A stretch of DNA of 64,000 bases from a bacterium (GCA_021816845.1 JAKAWT010000001.1:310001-374000), one strand, 5' to 3'; counted from the first letter of the stretch, positions 9,401 to 20,404 are shown. Notes: a model not told the origin generated them from the sequence alone. Program-made: numbers and translations.

Positions 9401-11119
9401 TCATATTTAAAAATATCAGAATACCTTAGAGAAGGAAGAGCTCTTGATTTTGTAGGAAGGGGTGAACTAGCAAAATTATTAAATGTGGATGAAGTAAATC
9501 TTGCTGAGCACTTAAGGACTGTATATCAAATTAATATAGAGACCGTTAAATATTCAGAATTAAGAGATATTCTACTGAGAGATAATATTAATATTGTATC
9601 TGCTTTAAGTGAAAGAAGTGAATTTTTTAGAGTCCTCGAAGGAACAAAACTAACAATGGGAGAACTTTTTGGGAAGTATGTGGAATTTCCTGATAATCTT
9701 CCAGATTTATTGAGTATGAATTTTTCTGAATACTTAAAAGTTATTAGTGACCCAACATCTGTTTTTGCTGCTTCTTGGGGATGGGAAGATCTATTAGGGA
9801 AGGCACAAGGTGATTTCTTAGCAAGCCCAGAACTAAAGGCAATAATAGGTGATAAGATAAAAGAATTACCTTTCTCTTTGGGAAAACTAGCAGAATTTGG
9901 TAGAAATTTCCATCTTGGACATTTAAATTTTGCAGGAATTGAAAGTGTTGGAATGACAGGTTTGTGGACTGGGATAACAGTTGCAATACTAGGAGTCCCA
10001 ATTTTACCAGCAATAGCAATAACAGGTACTGCTGTTTTAGCAAAGGGGTTGATTAGTGAATGGGTGGCAGCAAATCCTTTGAATAAGGCAGATATTCTCG
10101 CAGGAAGATTAACAACAATTGATCAATATAAATTATTTGCAAAATCTTTGGAAGGATCACTAAATGTTGGAATAATAGGATTTTTAGTAGGAACAGTTAT
10201 AGGAGGGCCTTTGGTTGGTACCTTAATAGGTGGAGGTTCTATGATTGGTCTTATGACCTACAAATATTTAAGGGGACCAGAAGCTGCAATTGCTGAGGCA
10301 ACAAAAGGCTTTGGAGCAGTTGTTATGAAAGCTGGGAATGAAAGTTTAAATGTTGTAATGTCATTTAGTCTTGTAGATCAATTATTCCATCTTAAATCTT
10401 TTATACCAAGTCTATTGTTTCAAAATGGAATATTGTCTGCACTTGGAGCTTGGGCAACGGTTGGATTTGGCATTGCAGGATTTGCAGCTATAGGAGGAGC
10501 CATAATAACATTTGTAGTAGGTGCAGCAGCAGTAGCATTTTTTCCTGCAGTTCTTATAGGAGCAGCCGTTGTTGTAACCGCTGATGTTGCAACAAGAATC
10601 TTTTCCTGGCTTATCACGGGAACTTCGCATGGACTTCTTTTTTATGTTGGTGCTGGATTAAAAGACGTAGCAGGATTTTTCCTAGGAGCTGCAGGTTCAA
10701 CATTAGCATCTTTAGGTATTGACATAATAATAGGACTTATATTCTTACTTTCGAGATTTGATTTTGATATAGATGATTTTCTAAAAACTATTTTTATAAT
10801 GGTATTCTCTTGGTCACTTATAGCAGGAGGAGTATTTGGATCAGGAGTATTTTCAGGTTCTAGTAATAATAATATTTCTAATGTTGCTGTATCAAATAAT
10901 AGTACTCCCGCTTCTGGTATATCATCAAATATGATAATCTCTCCTGTGAAGGGTAAGATATTTAAGATATCCCAGTCAGGGTCTGTTATAGTCTCAGATA
11001 CGGTATACATAAAAACGGAAAATGGAGATATTATAGGTGTAAAAAATGTAAACAACCCATATTTATATAGTGGAGAAACAATTACAAAAGGCCAATTTAT
11101 AGGGAACTTATCACAATGA
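6404..11119 (+). CDS. Giant polytopic membrane protein (1571 aa)
   Basis: An unnamed protein in four parts: a charged N-terminal region (about 1-450); a first series of glycine-rich hydrophobic hairpins (about 460-800); a charged helical stretch (about 800-1160); a second hairpin series (about 1165-1480); then a last membrane segment and an 80-residue extracytoplasmic tail. The hairpins alternate with charged linkers such as SKLDASLFDILRYK and NPLNKADILAGRL, suggesting repeated modules. The tail (GKIFKIS, GDIIGVKN, SGETITKGQFIGNL) resembles the beta-barrel of M23 peptidases or lipoyl domains but lacks the zinc ligands. It overlaps the next gene by ATGA. A scaffold or channel role is inferred. 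Confidence 0.8.
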   Translation: MNDIQKLKNNLYKSYCDLIYTKEDLDRDLSVSRIDLSRYVQDFIDQRNCELNGIPSGLVGEVLDKKRNFTFRDKVLEGQYRRYVNVAVEENLYRRFSITSSNSYKRAYKAREARLLAKSLTPSIAQYFLPAQGGRFSGTIGDIDTVKFMVSILQRKKYLDVIERQLYTYRTQGYMPALDERLEVRKVNLSLNALRRREGVGAQIKTRRVLDVWETVSLEEVYSLIRGLSKDEAIKEITRRYQYPIAVAEAVYSRVIEKTTAVDILEDDKGIARITPIVNDGNFHARYFFQYILNDNKKRNNRKIFSIPKTWIMGREVGVLVGLGFFSKNPEVNQYSRFIDKNPFLKRITEYDKEQYYESIRSFFSPTETSRVVGSKYSQGLYVRNTNRFLFNQKRGGLRYEDYSKDFKDQTAGENIEYALNEKKERGLLFFKKPTTIRQGYEVLDTRSSLWTRYRYKKRRILKILDFIAAIPALISLSVGFIETRLINIADRAFLGGRLTKAFIGHIEGGTLTDKLMLSFDGIRFSFNAFKLIIKDGAEIAVPALLVGILSGSLPVALAVGIPFFGLKFLKDFLPMFDAQNPLTVDIIKKIVGGMTQEALSGSEIMLKSSIFGLEAGALSIPLALLFGASAPLVFMGAFAAATGYRAVSTLFAGRFIPSYLEASKLDASLFDILRYKSQYLGEFGTGGFITGGLLTLAFGGNPAFVLAFTGAGLLSGSVADFFKNAIFEESIVHTTPTATILSDTTHVAVGFGAGLGIIGFAFFGVPGAIVLGGAGAALSVVTTIIQRRVTSITVGKLDPTILSHISRLSPEDIRDLVTASSSIEDMRTILLKAGLSADIVSRFLSSRAFLEDIRDISESIRSNLSLQENYVKDLLKGTLERDLFSRQLLLGDIAKNFRNFYDIRDLNSLEEIRHLSINDFATRFGLDPDTAGRLLRSDGFIRALDSEDIVQVRNSIESALRGSLRERFSLSQGDIDKLFKESNSGIIKSLRPINLELRSYLKISEYLREGRALDFVGRGELAKLLNVDEVNLAEHLRTVYQINIETVKYSELRDILLRDNINIVSALSERSEFFRVLEGTKLTMGELFGKYVEFPDNLPDLLSMNFSEYLKVISDPTSVFAASWGWEDLLGKAQGDFLASPELKAIIGDKIKELPFSLGKLAEFGRNFHLGHLNFAGIESVGMTGLWTGITVAILGVPILPAIAITGTAVLAKGLISEWVAANPLNKADILAGRLTTIDQYKLFAKSLEGSLNVGIIGFLVGTVIGGPLVGTLIGGGSMIGLMTYKYLRGPEAAIAEATKGFGAVVMKAGNESLNVVMSFSLVDQLFHLKSFIPSLLFQNGILSALGAWATVGFGIAGFAAIGGAIITFVVGAAAVAFFPAVLIGAAVVVTADVATRIFSWLITGTSHGLLFYVGAGLKDVAGFFLGAAGSTLASLGIDIIIGLIFLLSRFDFDIDDFLKTIFIMVFSWSLIAGGVFGSGVFSGSSNNNISNVAVSNNSTPASGISSNMIISPVKGKIFKISQSGSVIVSDTVYIKTENGDIIGVKNVNNPYLYSGETITKGQFIGNLSQ

Positions 11120-11964
11120 AGGTATTGAAAATAATAGTACCAATAGTTATATTAATAGGTTTGGTGTATCTATATATAAATTTCCATCCCACTCATCCTA
11201 ATGTGACTGTTGTTAAAACTAAAAGTACTACTATAATACCTAAAGTTTCTTTTTATATAAATACAAATATTAAAATTCAAAAAGCTAAATCTATTCCTAT
11301 TATAAATCCAAATAATAATAAGACTTTTTATTATACAAGTTTAAAAAATCCTTATACTGTAGCAACAAATCTTGGTATATCATATCCTCCCATATTATCA
11401 AAAAATGGTCAGATATCATGGACTTCTTCAACTAACTCCCTCATATATTCGAATGGTTCTTTCTTTTATTCTGTAAACTTAGGTTCTAAAGGGAGCATAT
11501 CAGAGTATATAAATAATATCTTATCTCAAATAACACCTCAAGGTGTAAGTTATAAGAAGGTTACTAATATAACTCAAAATGAAGTCATAGTATATGTCTA
11601 TCCAAAAATAACTAATCAGTATATATATCTTACTGATGGTAATAAATTTTTTTATACATTTATATTTTATCCAAATGATTCTATAAAGAGTTTTAATATA
11701 TACCCACTGACCCTATCTAAGAGAAAAGGCCAATCTTTAAATGTTACAAATCTAGATAATAAAACCCTAAAAAATTTAGGTCTCTATGTAGGAGCTCCTG
11801 GTGTAATTTCTAATGTCACCATTACTTCTGAAGATTCTGGATATTTCTTCGATCCGCAAAATAAGGTAATTATTCCTGTTTACATAATTTATGGGAATGC
11901 TGATATAATAAATTTAGGTATTAGAAATTTTACACTTTATGTTCCAGAGGTTAAAACTATATAA
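11116..11964 (+). CDS. Single-pass membrane protein of the envelope locus
   Basis: A 282-aa protein with one N-terminal membrane helix (about residues 5-23) and a large Ser/Asn/Tyr-rich extracytoplasmic beta-type domain. No family is recognised. The topology (short inside, large outside) is that of VirB8-type assembly factors of type IV secretion, but I see no sequence motif for them. The start overlaps the giant protein's stop by ATGA, and the 3' end overlaps the NlpC/P60 gene by 26 bp, so it belongs to one transcription unit. Confidence 0.75.
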   Translation: MKVLKIIVPIVILIGLVYLYINFHPTHPNVTVVKTKSTTIIPKVSFYINTNIKIQKAKSIPIINPNNNKTFYYTSLKNPYTVATNLGISYPPILSKNGQISWTSSTNSLIYSNGSFFYSVNLGSKGSISEYINNILSQITPQGVSYKKVTNITQNEVIVYVYPKITNQYIYLTDGNKFFYTFIFYPNDSIKSFNIYPLTLSKRKGQSLNVTNLDNKTLKNLGLYVGAPGVISNVTITSEDSGYFFDPQNKVIIPVYIIYGNADIINLGIRNFTLYVPEVKTI

Positions 11965-14302
11965 ATTAATAATACTTTTTTTTACAATTTCTATTTTTAT
12001 AGTAATAGGTAAGAATACTTATGCTGCAAGTAATTCTTGTGGAAATGGAATAACAAATATTCCTCAGCATATGGCAGTATCATGTAACACTACACCGTTA
12101 CAATTTAATGTCCCTGTATCTGTTGTTGCAGGGAGTGGAGGGTATGCAGTGTCTGGGAGTGCAACATTGAATGTGGGGTTTCCTCAAAATATACCACTAT
12201 TTCAGTTTTTAGATTCAGTATCTTCAGTTGGTACAGTAGATCAATCTAATTCTTACCTTGATAATCTTTATCAACCATATGGTTATTTTGTAGAAAAAAC
12301 TAATATCAATCCAAATGTAAATTTTAATATACCATCCTCTTCAAATGGGGTTGGTGCCATAGACGTTCCTTCTAGTTGCTCATCCGTTTCTGGTGTTCAA
12401 TGTAGCGTTTTATCTACTTCGGGGGCAAGTCAATATGCATATTTTGCTGTTCCTGGTATAGGGAAAGCCGTTGATTTATTTACATTGGGAAATATGTTCA
12501 CAATTTCTGGTTCACCATATACTCAAAGTTTAAACAACCTTTCATCACCTTTTATATCAAGTACCCCACAAAATCCAGTTGGTACATGCACTGGTAGTTC
12601 TAATGGGTGTATAAACAATGAGATGCCTTTGGCATACAAATTAACAACTACATATGGAAACAATCCATACAATCCTGCCGATAACGCTCCATTGACTACG
12701 CTTGCAACCGCTGGGGTAACAGTATTTGATTGGTTTGGTCAATTGTTAACATGTAATTTTATTCTACAATATGGGTGTCAGTTTACATCTTCTGGGATAC
12801 CACCATACTGCAGTAAGTATATATACCAAGTAAATCAATCTAGTCCAATAACTACGTCAAACCTTCCTTACTGTCCAGTAACAGGGTTTAGCATTAATGT
12901 GTCCTTTTCTTGTCAACAATATGTTGGTCCTGTAACAACTTTAGAATCGGAGTTAAATTCTACTAATCCTCAAGATACACAGCGAATAAAGACTCTAGAA
13001 AGTGAACTTGCTTCTGCAGAAGCAGCACTCAATTCTTGTATGAATACATTACAAGGATTCCTCCAAAATGGAATCCCAGTTAGTTTTAATACAAATTTGT
13101 ATTTGCAGGGACTAAATAGAATTCTTGCAGATGAATGGTATGCAGAAGCTTCATTAGATGGAGGACCTGCTATAGGACATACAAATACTAAGGCTTGGGA
13201 TCAATATGTAAATCCATACACAGATGAGTTGTATCCTGCTTATCAGAAGATTTTAGATCAAGGCCCTTCTAATCCTCAATATGCCTCTTTAACAAACTTA
13301 TTATTTTTGGGCATAGGAGAAAATGTCCCGGTTAGTATATCAGTGACATCTTCCAGTGGCAGTACAGGAACTTCGACTACTACTTTCCCTGTATCAAATT
13401 TTTATTTTCCATGGATAGGAGATGCACTACAGATTCAGCAGAATTTAGCCATACATAATTTTCAGCCATACTTTAATAATGGGAATACCAATAATCTGCC
13501 TAAATTAGCCCAGGGAGAATATTACATACAAAACAAATCACAATATCCAGATCCTCTTCTGCTTTATCTCTTATATGTAGGAGCATTGTCACCAACTGAT
13601 CCTGTAGTACAAAATGCACTTGGATCTTATCCAATAAGTACTATTTTACAAAGTTCAACAGGAGGTGGTTCCGGAGGTGGTTATGGAGGTGGTCCAACGA
13701 ATACTTCTGGTAAATATAACCAACAAGCATGTGATCTTGCGTTGACTATGGCACGTCCATCAACGATAAGTTTGTCTTTATCAAAATTATTACAGTATGC
13801 AAATGATTTTCTTGGTGCTAATTACTCTGAGAATAGAGATTTTTCTAGGTGCTATCCTAATGCTGCTCCGGGTGTATACCCAGGGATTGATTGTTCTTCT
13901 TTTGTTGCGACACTGTATAAAGATATGGGTATTCCTCTTGCTCAAGATTCTACTACTGAAACACAGTATTCATATAGCCAAACGGCCTTACATATATTTA
14001 CAAACTTAAATGATGTTGCTGCAGGAGATTTGATATATTTTTATGAGCCGGCAGATGCTCCACAGGCTCCTCCTCAACATGTTGCATTAATATCAAGGTG
14101 GAATGGTCCTAATAATTTTGATACCATTCAAGCTACTTATCCTGGAAATGGTGTTGTGAATGATAATTATACTAAGAATGTCCCACCATTATGCCTCACT
14201 CTACCTGGAGGTGCGGTACCTTCTGGGGGTTCATTATCTTCTGGAGGTAATGGTAGTTGTATAATGGGATTTGCTAGTCCTAGTGCAGGACAATTTAACT
14301 AA
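11939..14302 (+). CDS. Secreted NlpC/P60 cell-wall hydrolase
   Basis: A 787-aa exported protein with a signal peptide (about 1-30, ending NTYAA), a long Ser/Asn/Gly-rich region with several cysteines, a short coiled coil (two LESEL repeats near 340-365), a glycine-rich linker (about 572-590), and a C-terminal NlpC/P60 domain. Catalytic Cys652 lies in GIDCSSF and His714 in QHVALIS, the standard Cys-His arrangement of endopeptidases that cut peptidoglycan stem peptides. As part of the VirB6-like locus it likely opens the wall for apparatus assembly or attacks a neighbour's wall. The end matches the domain's natural end, so it is complete. Confidence 0.85.
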   Translation: MFQRLKLYKLIILFFTISIFIVIGKNTYAASNSCGNGITNIPQHMAVSCNTTPLQFNVPVSVVAGSGGYAVSGSATLNVGFPQNIPLFQFLDSVSSVGTVDQSNSYLDNLYQPYGYFVEKTNINPNVNFNIPSSSNGVGAIDVPSSCSSVSGVQCSVLSTSGASQYAYFAVPGIGKAVDLFTLGNMFTISGSPYTQSLNNLSSPFISSTPQNPVGTCTGSSNGCINNEMPLAYKLTTTYGNNPYNPADNAPLTTLATAGVTVFDWFGQLLTCNFILQYGCQFTSSGIPPYCSKYIYQVNQSSPITTSNLPYCPVTGFSINVSFSCQQYVGPVTTLESELNSTNPQDTQRIKTLESELASAEAALNSCMNTLQGFLQNGIPVSFNTNLYLQGLNRILADEWYAEASLDGGPAIGHTNTKAWDQYVNPYTDELYPAYQKILDQGPSNPQYASLTNLLFLGIGENVPVSISVTSSSGSTGTSTTTFPVSNFYFPWIGDALQIQQNLAIHNFQPYFNNGNTNNLPKLAQGEYYIQNKSQYPDPLLLYLLYVGALSPTDPVVQNALGSYPISTILQSSTGGGSGGGYGGGPTNTSGKYNQQACDLALTMARPSTISLSLSKLLQYANDFLGANYSENRDFSRCYPNAAPGVYPGIDCSSFVATLYKDMGIPLAQDSTTETQYSYSQTALHIFTNLNDVAAGDLIYFYEPADAPQAPPQHVALISRWNGPNNFDTIQATYPGNGVVNDNYTKNVPPLCLTLPGGAVPSGGSLSSGGNGSCIMGFASPSAGQFN

Positions 14303-14305
14303 ATT

Positions 14306-14995
14306 ATGAACTTAAGTACACTAACAATATATATACGAAAATACTGGATTCTTATTATAGCTTTACTATTTTTAGTACTGCTATTATTTATATTTTTTAA
14401 TAAATCTACACCTTCATTTAATTTTGATACAAGCATTAATTACCAACAAATAGGTCCAAAGGGTGGGTCATATACACCACTCGGATACCATGTAGATTCT
14501 TTCTCTGGCACATCCTTTTATTCTAAAATTCTAAATCAACAAGTTAAGTATTTTAAAATATCTTCTGGCGAGACGATAGGATATTTTATCAACAAAGGTA
14601 ACACTCTTAATAAATATGAAAACAATCCTTTATATCTAGGATATGCTCTTTCATATGATATTTTTAATATACCAGTTCCTTCTTTAGAACAGGGGAATCT
14701 AAACTATTATACATTCTTGTTAAATCATTTTGGGTCTATCCCCTCTTATCTAATATCAAAAAATATCTACTCTTATCTTAAATCAAATCTTAATAAGTTT
14801 TACTCTGCAAATCCTATATTAGAAAAAATCAATATAATTAACTATTCTAAAGGAAATCAGTATAATATACTGTATTCCTATAATCTACTTCCTTTGCTGG
14901 CTCAAGGTGGGGTGAAGTATTATAATAAAAATATTGATATAATTATCAATAAAAAATCTGGAAGTTGGGATATAACTAGCATAAAAATTTTATGA
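14306..14995 (+). CDS. Single-pass membrane protein, possible VirB8-like role
   Basis: A 229-aa protein with one strongly hydrophobic N-terminal helix (about 12-31) followed by a soluble outer domain of about 190 residues. Sequence alone gives no family; length and topology would fit a VirB8/NTF2-type periplasmic domain, which is a guess. It begins 3 bp after the NlpC/P60 gene and ends in an ATGA overlap with the transglycosylase-like gene, so it is firmly part of the same operon. Confidence 0.72.
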   Translation: MNLSTLTIYIRKYWILIIALLFLVLLLFIFFNKSTPSFNFDTSINYQQIGPKGGSYTPLGYHVDSFSGTSFYSKILNQQVKYFKISSGETIGYFINKGNTLNKYENNPLYLGYALSYDIFNIPVPSLEQGNLNYYTFLLNHFGSIPSYLISKNIYSYLKSNLNKFYSANPILEKINIINYSKGNQYNILYSYNLLPLLAQGGVKYYNKNIDIIINKKSGSWDITSIKIL

Positions 14996-15717
14996 GGAAA
15001 CTAAATCTTTTACTTATTGCTATTTTTATAGACATTATCTTTATAAGTCTTGCCGTTGTTTATGTACATGCGAGCACTTATGAAATACCTCCAGAGAATA
15101 GAGGGTACCCTTTAAATTTATATTCTGGTGGTAATTCTGGAGTAGGGACGATATCTGGTGCTCCAATTCCAGTACCAGCTGGTTATTGTCCAGAGCCTTT
15201 CACTGTGAATGTTCCTCTTATCTCCACTCAAGGGATTCCTTTACAGCAATCAGATTTCACAGCAATGTTTAATTATTTACAGAATTTTGGAAGTAAGACA
15301 GTAGCAAAGGCCAATCAGATTGTAGTAGCTTGTCAGATATCTCCTGGTTTGTACAAATGTGACCCTAGATTTATTGCTGCTATATGGGGACAAGAAAGTA
15401 GTTTTTCTACTGGAGTAGGTGCAGGAGAAAGTTTTAATTGTTTTGGTGGAGAACCTCAATCCTTTGGGCCAGAACTTAATTGTGCAATTAATTCATTTCT
15501 TTCTTATTACAGAACATTTAATTTGGAAATGCAGTCTCAACAAATAGCTGTTGCTGGAGCAGGAACCTCTGCTGCGTGCAAAACAACAGATCTTTTTACC
15601 TATATGATGGAAGAATATACTCCCATAAACGGGAGTTTTGGAAACTCATCGACTAGGTACAGCTTACACTTTTTTCTGAGTAAATTTTTAGGGTCTCAGG
15701 CAATTGTTACAGGGTAA
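14992..15717 (+). CDS. Secreted lysozyme-like (VirB1-type) transglycosylase
   Basis: A 241-aa exported protein with an N-terminal signal (about 1-27, ending VHAS). The core has the layout of lysozyme-like lytic transglycosylases: CDPRFIAAIWGQESSF with the likely catalytic Glu135 in GQESS, then a Gly/Phe-rich segment and a C-terminal helical part. Such enzymes cleave glycan strands; in type IV secretion systems VirB1 does this to make room for the channel. Having both a glycan-strand and a stem-peptide hydrolase in one operon supports a wall-crossing machine. The match is by motif and context, so the family call is moderate. Confidence 0.72.
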   Translation: MRKLNLLLIAIFIDIIFISLAVVYVHASTYEIPPENRGYPLNLYSGGNSGVGTISGAPIPVPAGYCPEPFTVNVPLISTQGIPLQQSDFTAMFNYLQNFGSKTVAKANQIVVACQISPGLYKCDPRFIAAIWGQESSFSTGVGAGESFNCFGGEPQSFGPELNCAINSFLSYYRTFNLEMQSQQIAVAGAGTSAACKTTDLFTYMMEEYTPINGSFGNSSTRYSLHFFLSKFLGSQAIVTG

Positions 15718-15720
15718 ACT

Positions 15721-16113
15721 ATGAATATTAATTTAACACTAATAAAAAAGAATGCAAGATATATAATACTTATAGTAGGATTAATCTTAATTATATTTTT
15801 AATTTTTATTCTGTCACGACCAAGTAGTTCTAATAAAGTTATTCCTATTGGCGTCCCTATTGTTAATAAGAATAATTTTAATCCTAAAGCTCTAAATTAT
15901 AATTCTACGAATTTCAGTATTAAATATGTTCCACAAAATCAAGCCTTTGGTAACTTAAAAGGAAATACAGTTTATATTCATATAAAGAATATAGATTTTG
16001 CAAATCCTTCAGGGGTTATCGCGCAAGAAGATAAATATGTTGCTCAAGCTAAAGCGATACTCCTTAAATATGGAATAAATCCTAATTCTAAGAAGATAGT
16101 CTATACTTTCTAG
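15721..16113 (+). CDS. Small single-pass membrane protein, last gene of the envelope operon
   Basis: A 130-aa protein with an N-terminal membrane helix (about 14-35) and a small outer domain of about 90 residues. No family is recognised. It begins 3 bp after the transglycosylase and is the last gene of the run; the next gene, rplY, is convergent with 29 bp between the stops and no clear terminator hairpin. Confidence 0.7.
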   Translation: MNINLTLIKKNARYIILIVGLILIIFLIFILSRPSSSNKVIPIGVPIVNKNNFNPKALNYNSTNFSIKYVPQNQAFGNLKGNTVYIHIKNIDFANPSGVIAQEDKYVAQAKAILLKYGINPNSKKIVYTF

Positions 16114-16142
16114 AGTTTTTATTCTAAAGGTTAGGGGTGATC

Positions 16143-16805
16143 TTAAGATTTTTCAGGTTCTTCTTCCTCTCCTTCTTTCTTCTCATTTATAACCTCTACA
16201 TCTTCAGGAGATACCTCTTCAACCTCTTCTTCTATTTCTTCTTCCTGAGGAGGGGAGATTGTTATAATAGCACCTTCTAATTCCTCTTCTTCCATAGGGG
16301 CAAATTCAACTCCTTCTGGTAATTTAATATCCTTCAAAAGTATGGAATCTCCAATTTCAAGTAATCCAGAAATATCTACGACTATGGAATTAGGTATGTC
16401 TTGAGGTAGAGAAATTATTTCAATTTCCTGTATATTTTCGAAAGGTACTCCTCCATATGTTTTTACAGCAGGAGCTTCTCCTACAATTTCAATAGGTACG
16501 TTAGCATTAATCTTTTCTGTCAGTGAGACTTCATGAAAAGAGACACTTAAAAGTTCAGATGAAAGAGGGTGTGTTTGAACTTCTTGGATTAATACATTAT
16601 GTGTTTTATCAGGGAGTTCTAGTTCAATTATTCCAGTGTAATGAGCCTCCTTATAAGTATGGACAAACTCTTTCTTATCAATTTCAATGTTTGTGTTCCC
16701 TGATATACCAAATACAGAGGCTGGGATAAGGTCCTTTTTTCTTAAACTTTTAACAGCCTTTTTTGTGAGAATTCTTTTTTGTGCCTTGAGTTTGATTTTT
16801 TGCAT
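16143..16805 (-). CDS. rplY: 50S ribosomal protein L25 (CTC/TL5 form)
   Basis: L25 binds 5S rRNA in the large ribosomal subunit. The 220-aa protein is the long CTC/TL5 form: an N-terminal L25 domain (about 1-90, with RKKDLIPASVFG near the start) and a C-terminal beta domain (about 95-190, SLPQDIPNSIVVDISGL), then a Glu-rich tail that is probably disordered. It lies downstream of valS and a small gene in the same direction, with its own -10 box at 16826-16831. Confidence 0.93.
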   Translation of the reverse strand: MQKIKLKAQKRILTKKAVKSLRKKDLIPASVFGISGNTNIEIDKKEFVHTYKEAHYTGIIELELPDKTHNVLIQEVQTHPLSSELLSVSFHEVSLTEKINANVPIEIVGEAPAVKTYGGVPFENIQEIEIISLPQDIPNSIVVDISGLLEIGDSILLKDIKLPEGVEFAPMEEEELEGAIITISPPQEEEIEEEVEEVSPEDVEVINEKKEGEEEEPEKS

Positions 16806-16825
16806 ACGGGAAAGATAATAGCATA

Positions 16826-16831
16826 ATTATA
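16826..16831 (-). promoter_or_regulatory. -10 box of rplY
   Basis: TATAAT on the minus strand, 20 bp before the rplY start codon. No good -35 is seen at the normal distance, so strength is uncertain. Confidence 0.4.
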
Positions 16832-16853
16832 TGTAGGTTTTCAATCAACGTAT

Positions 16854-17189
16854 CTAGCTATCAAATGGTCCATCTTCGATAATGCTATGTTTGGCCTCCA
16901 CTATATTAATTTTAAATACTCTTACTAATTCTTTAAAAAATTCTTCATAACCTTCAATATTATCTTTTGCAAATAACACTAACTTCAAAAAATCATCTTC
17001 TGGAACAGAGTCTTTATTTTCTAAATCAACAGCATTTTTAATATTAAAAAGATAATATTTTATAAAGAGCCTTCTTAATTCTAGCAAAAGGTTTTCTTGG
17101 TAATCTGGAGGAAGATTATCAAAATTAAACTCTTTGTAGAGATCTATATCTCCTGTATAGTTTTTCTCAAATAACTTATCTATATCCAT
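16854..17189 (-). CDS. Hypothetical small acidic protein after valS
   Basis: A 111-aa soluble protein, strongly acidic and predicted all-helical, with no domain I recognise and no signal peptide. Its start lies 2 bp past the valS stop, so it is almost certainly cotranscribed and perhaps translationally coupled with valS. Confidence 0.7.
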   Translation of the reverse strand: MDIDKLFEKNYTGDIDLYKEFNFDNLPPDYQENLLLELRRLFIKYYLFNIKNAVDLENKDSVPEDDFLKLVLFAKDNIEGYEEFFKELVRVFKINIVEAKHSIIEDGPFDS

Positions 17190-17191
17190 AG

Positions 17192-19474
<2,283 letters not shown>

Positions 19475-19487
19475 ATCTTTTGAATTT

Positions 19488-19521
19488 AGATTCTTGAATC
19501 TTGATTCTTGGATCTTGATCC
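19488..19521. repeat. 14-bp tandem repeat in the valS leader (2.4 units)
   Basis: AGATTCTTGAATCT and TGATTCTTGGATCT, then TGATCC. It fills nearly all of the sequence between the likely valS transcription start and its start codon. Confidence 0.75.
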
Positions 19522-19524
19522 TTT

Positions 19525-19533
19525 ATTATACCA
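19525..19533 (-). promoter_or_regulatory. Extended -10 promoter of valS
   Basis: TGGTATAAT on the minus strand. Transcription would begin near 19518, giving a leader of about 44 nt made almost entirely of the 14-bp repeat. No clear -35 is present. Confidence 0.55.
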
Positions 19534-19558
19534 AACTGTTATATTAAACACACTGAAT

Positions 19559-20395
19559 TTACTCAAAAAGTGTTTTTAATCTTTCAAGATTTTTCCTAAA
19601 ATCAGGTTCCCTTCCAGGATCAAAAAATTTTGATTTTTTACCTTGAATATATTTTTTTAAAAAATATTTGTATAAATATTTGTATTCATCCATATCTTTA
19701 GTAGTAGGAATCCTTTTTTGTGTATACAAAAATACAAATCTTTTGTCTGTCTGATGAGGGATTTCTATGGTATCTATTACACCTTCTCTTATAAGTTGCA
19801 TTAGGTTAAATGTCACATACGATTGCATTAATCTTAATGCAGTCATTTTGATTCTCAAAGACATATCGTCTCTATAACTAGGAGTATCAACATCTCTTTG
19901 ATCAAATTTAAAGTAATCCTCTTCTCCCATCGCTTCATCAAGTTTATTGTTGAAATATTTCATTCTATATTTTTCTTTATTTATAAGATTTCTAGCCTCT
20001 TTCCCTCCATCATGTAGAAAAGTATCAAATTTAACCTTCATCAACCTAAATGTTTGATAATCTCCTGATATAAATTCTGCATCAATAACTCTAGATGGAT
20101 AGTTGTTATTCCTATAAGAAGGTTCTGCAATAACTTCTTCCCGGTGGTAATTATAGAAATCTGAATCTAAATACTTAATCTCCACTACTTTGAATATACC
20201 AGGGATTTTTGTAAGCTCTTCTCTTGTCGTCTGTGCTTTTGTTTCAAAACTACTTGATTCTACGACTAATGCAATTTCCAGAGGTGATGTCTTCCCGGGA
20301 TTTTCCCTCCTTGCATCTGAGCCAACAGTCATGATAGCAATACCTTTGCCTAAATCAAGAAAATTTTCTTTATAAATGCATCCATACTCTGGCAT
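19559..20395 (-). CDS. Nucleotidyltransferase-like protein (degenerate GSDAR motif)
   Basis: A 278-aa soluble protein. Residues 25-45 (TVGSDARRENPGKTSPLEIA) resemble the GS..R.E...D.D motif of polymerase-beta-type nucleotidyltransferases, but the expected second carboxylate is missing (E-I-A instead of D-x-D), so activity is doubtful. The C-terminal half is charged and helical. It could bind nucleotides without transferring them, or the resemblance could be chance. It is transcribed alone, with a TGATATAAT box 9 bp before the ATG. Confidence 0.6.
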   Translation of the reverse strand: MPEYGCIYKENFLDLGKGIAIMTVGSDARRENPGKTSPLEIALVVESSSFETKAQTTREELTKIPGIFKVVEIKYLDSDFYNYHREEVIAEPSYRNNNYPSRVIDAEFISGDYQTFRLMKVKFDTFLHDGGKEARNLINKEKYRMKYFNNKLDEAMGEEDYFKFDQRDVDTPSYRDDMSLRIKMTALRLMQSYVTFNLMQLIREGVIDTIEIPHQTDKRFVFLYTQKRIPTTKDMDEYKYLYKYFLKKYIQGKKSKFFDPGREPDFRKNLERLKTLFE

Positions 20396-20404
20396 AAGAG
20401 TGGA

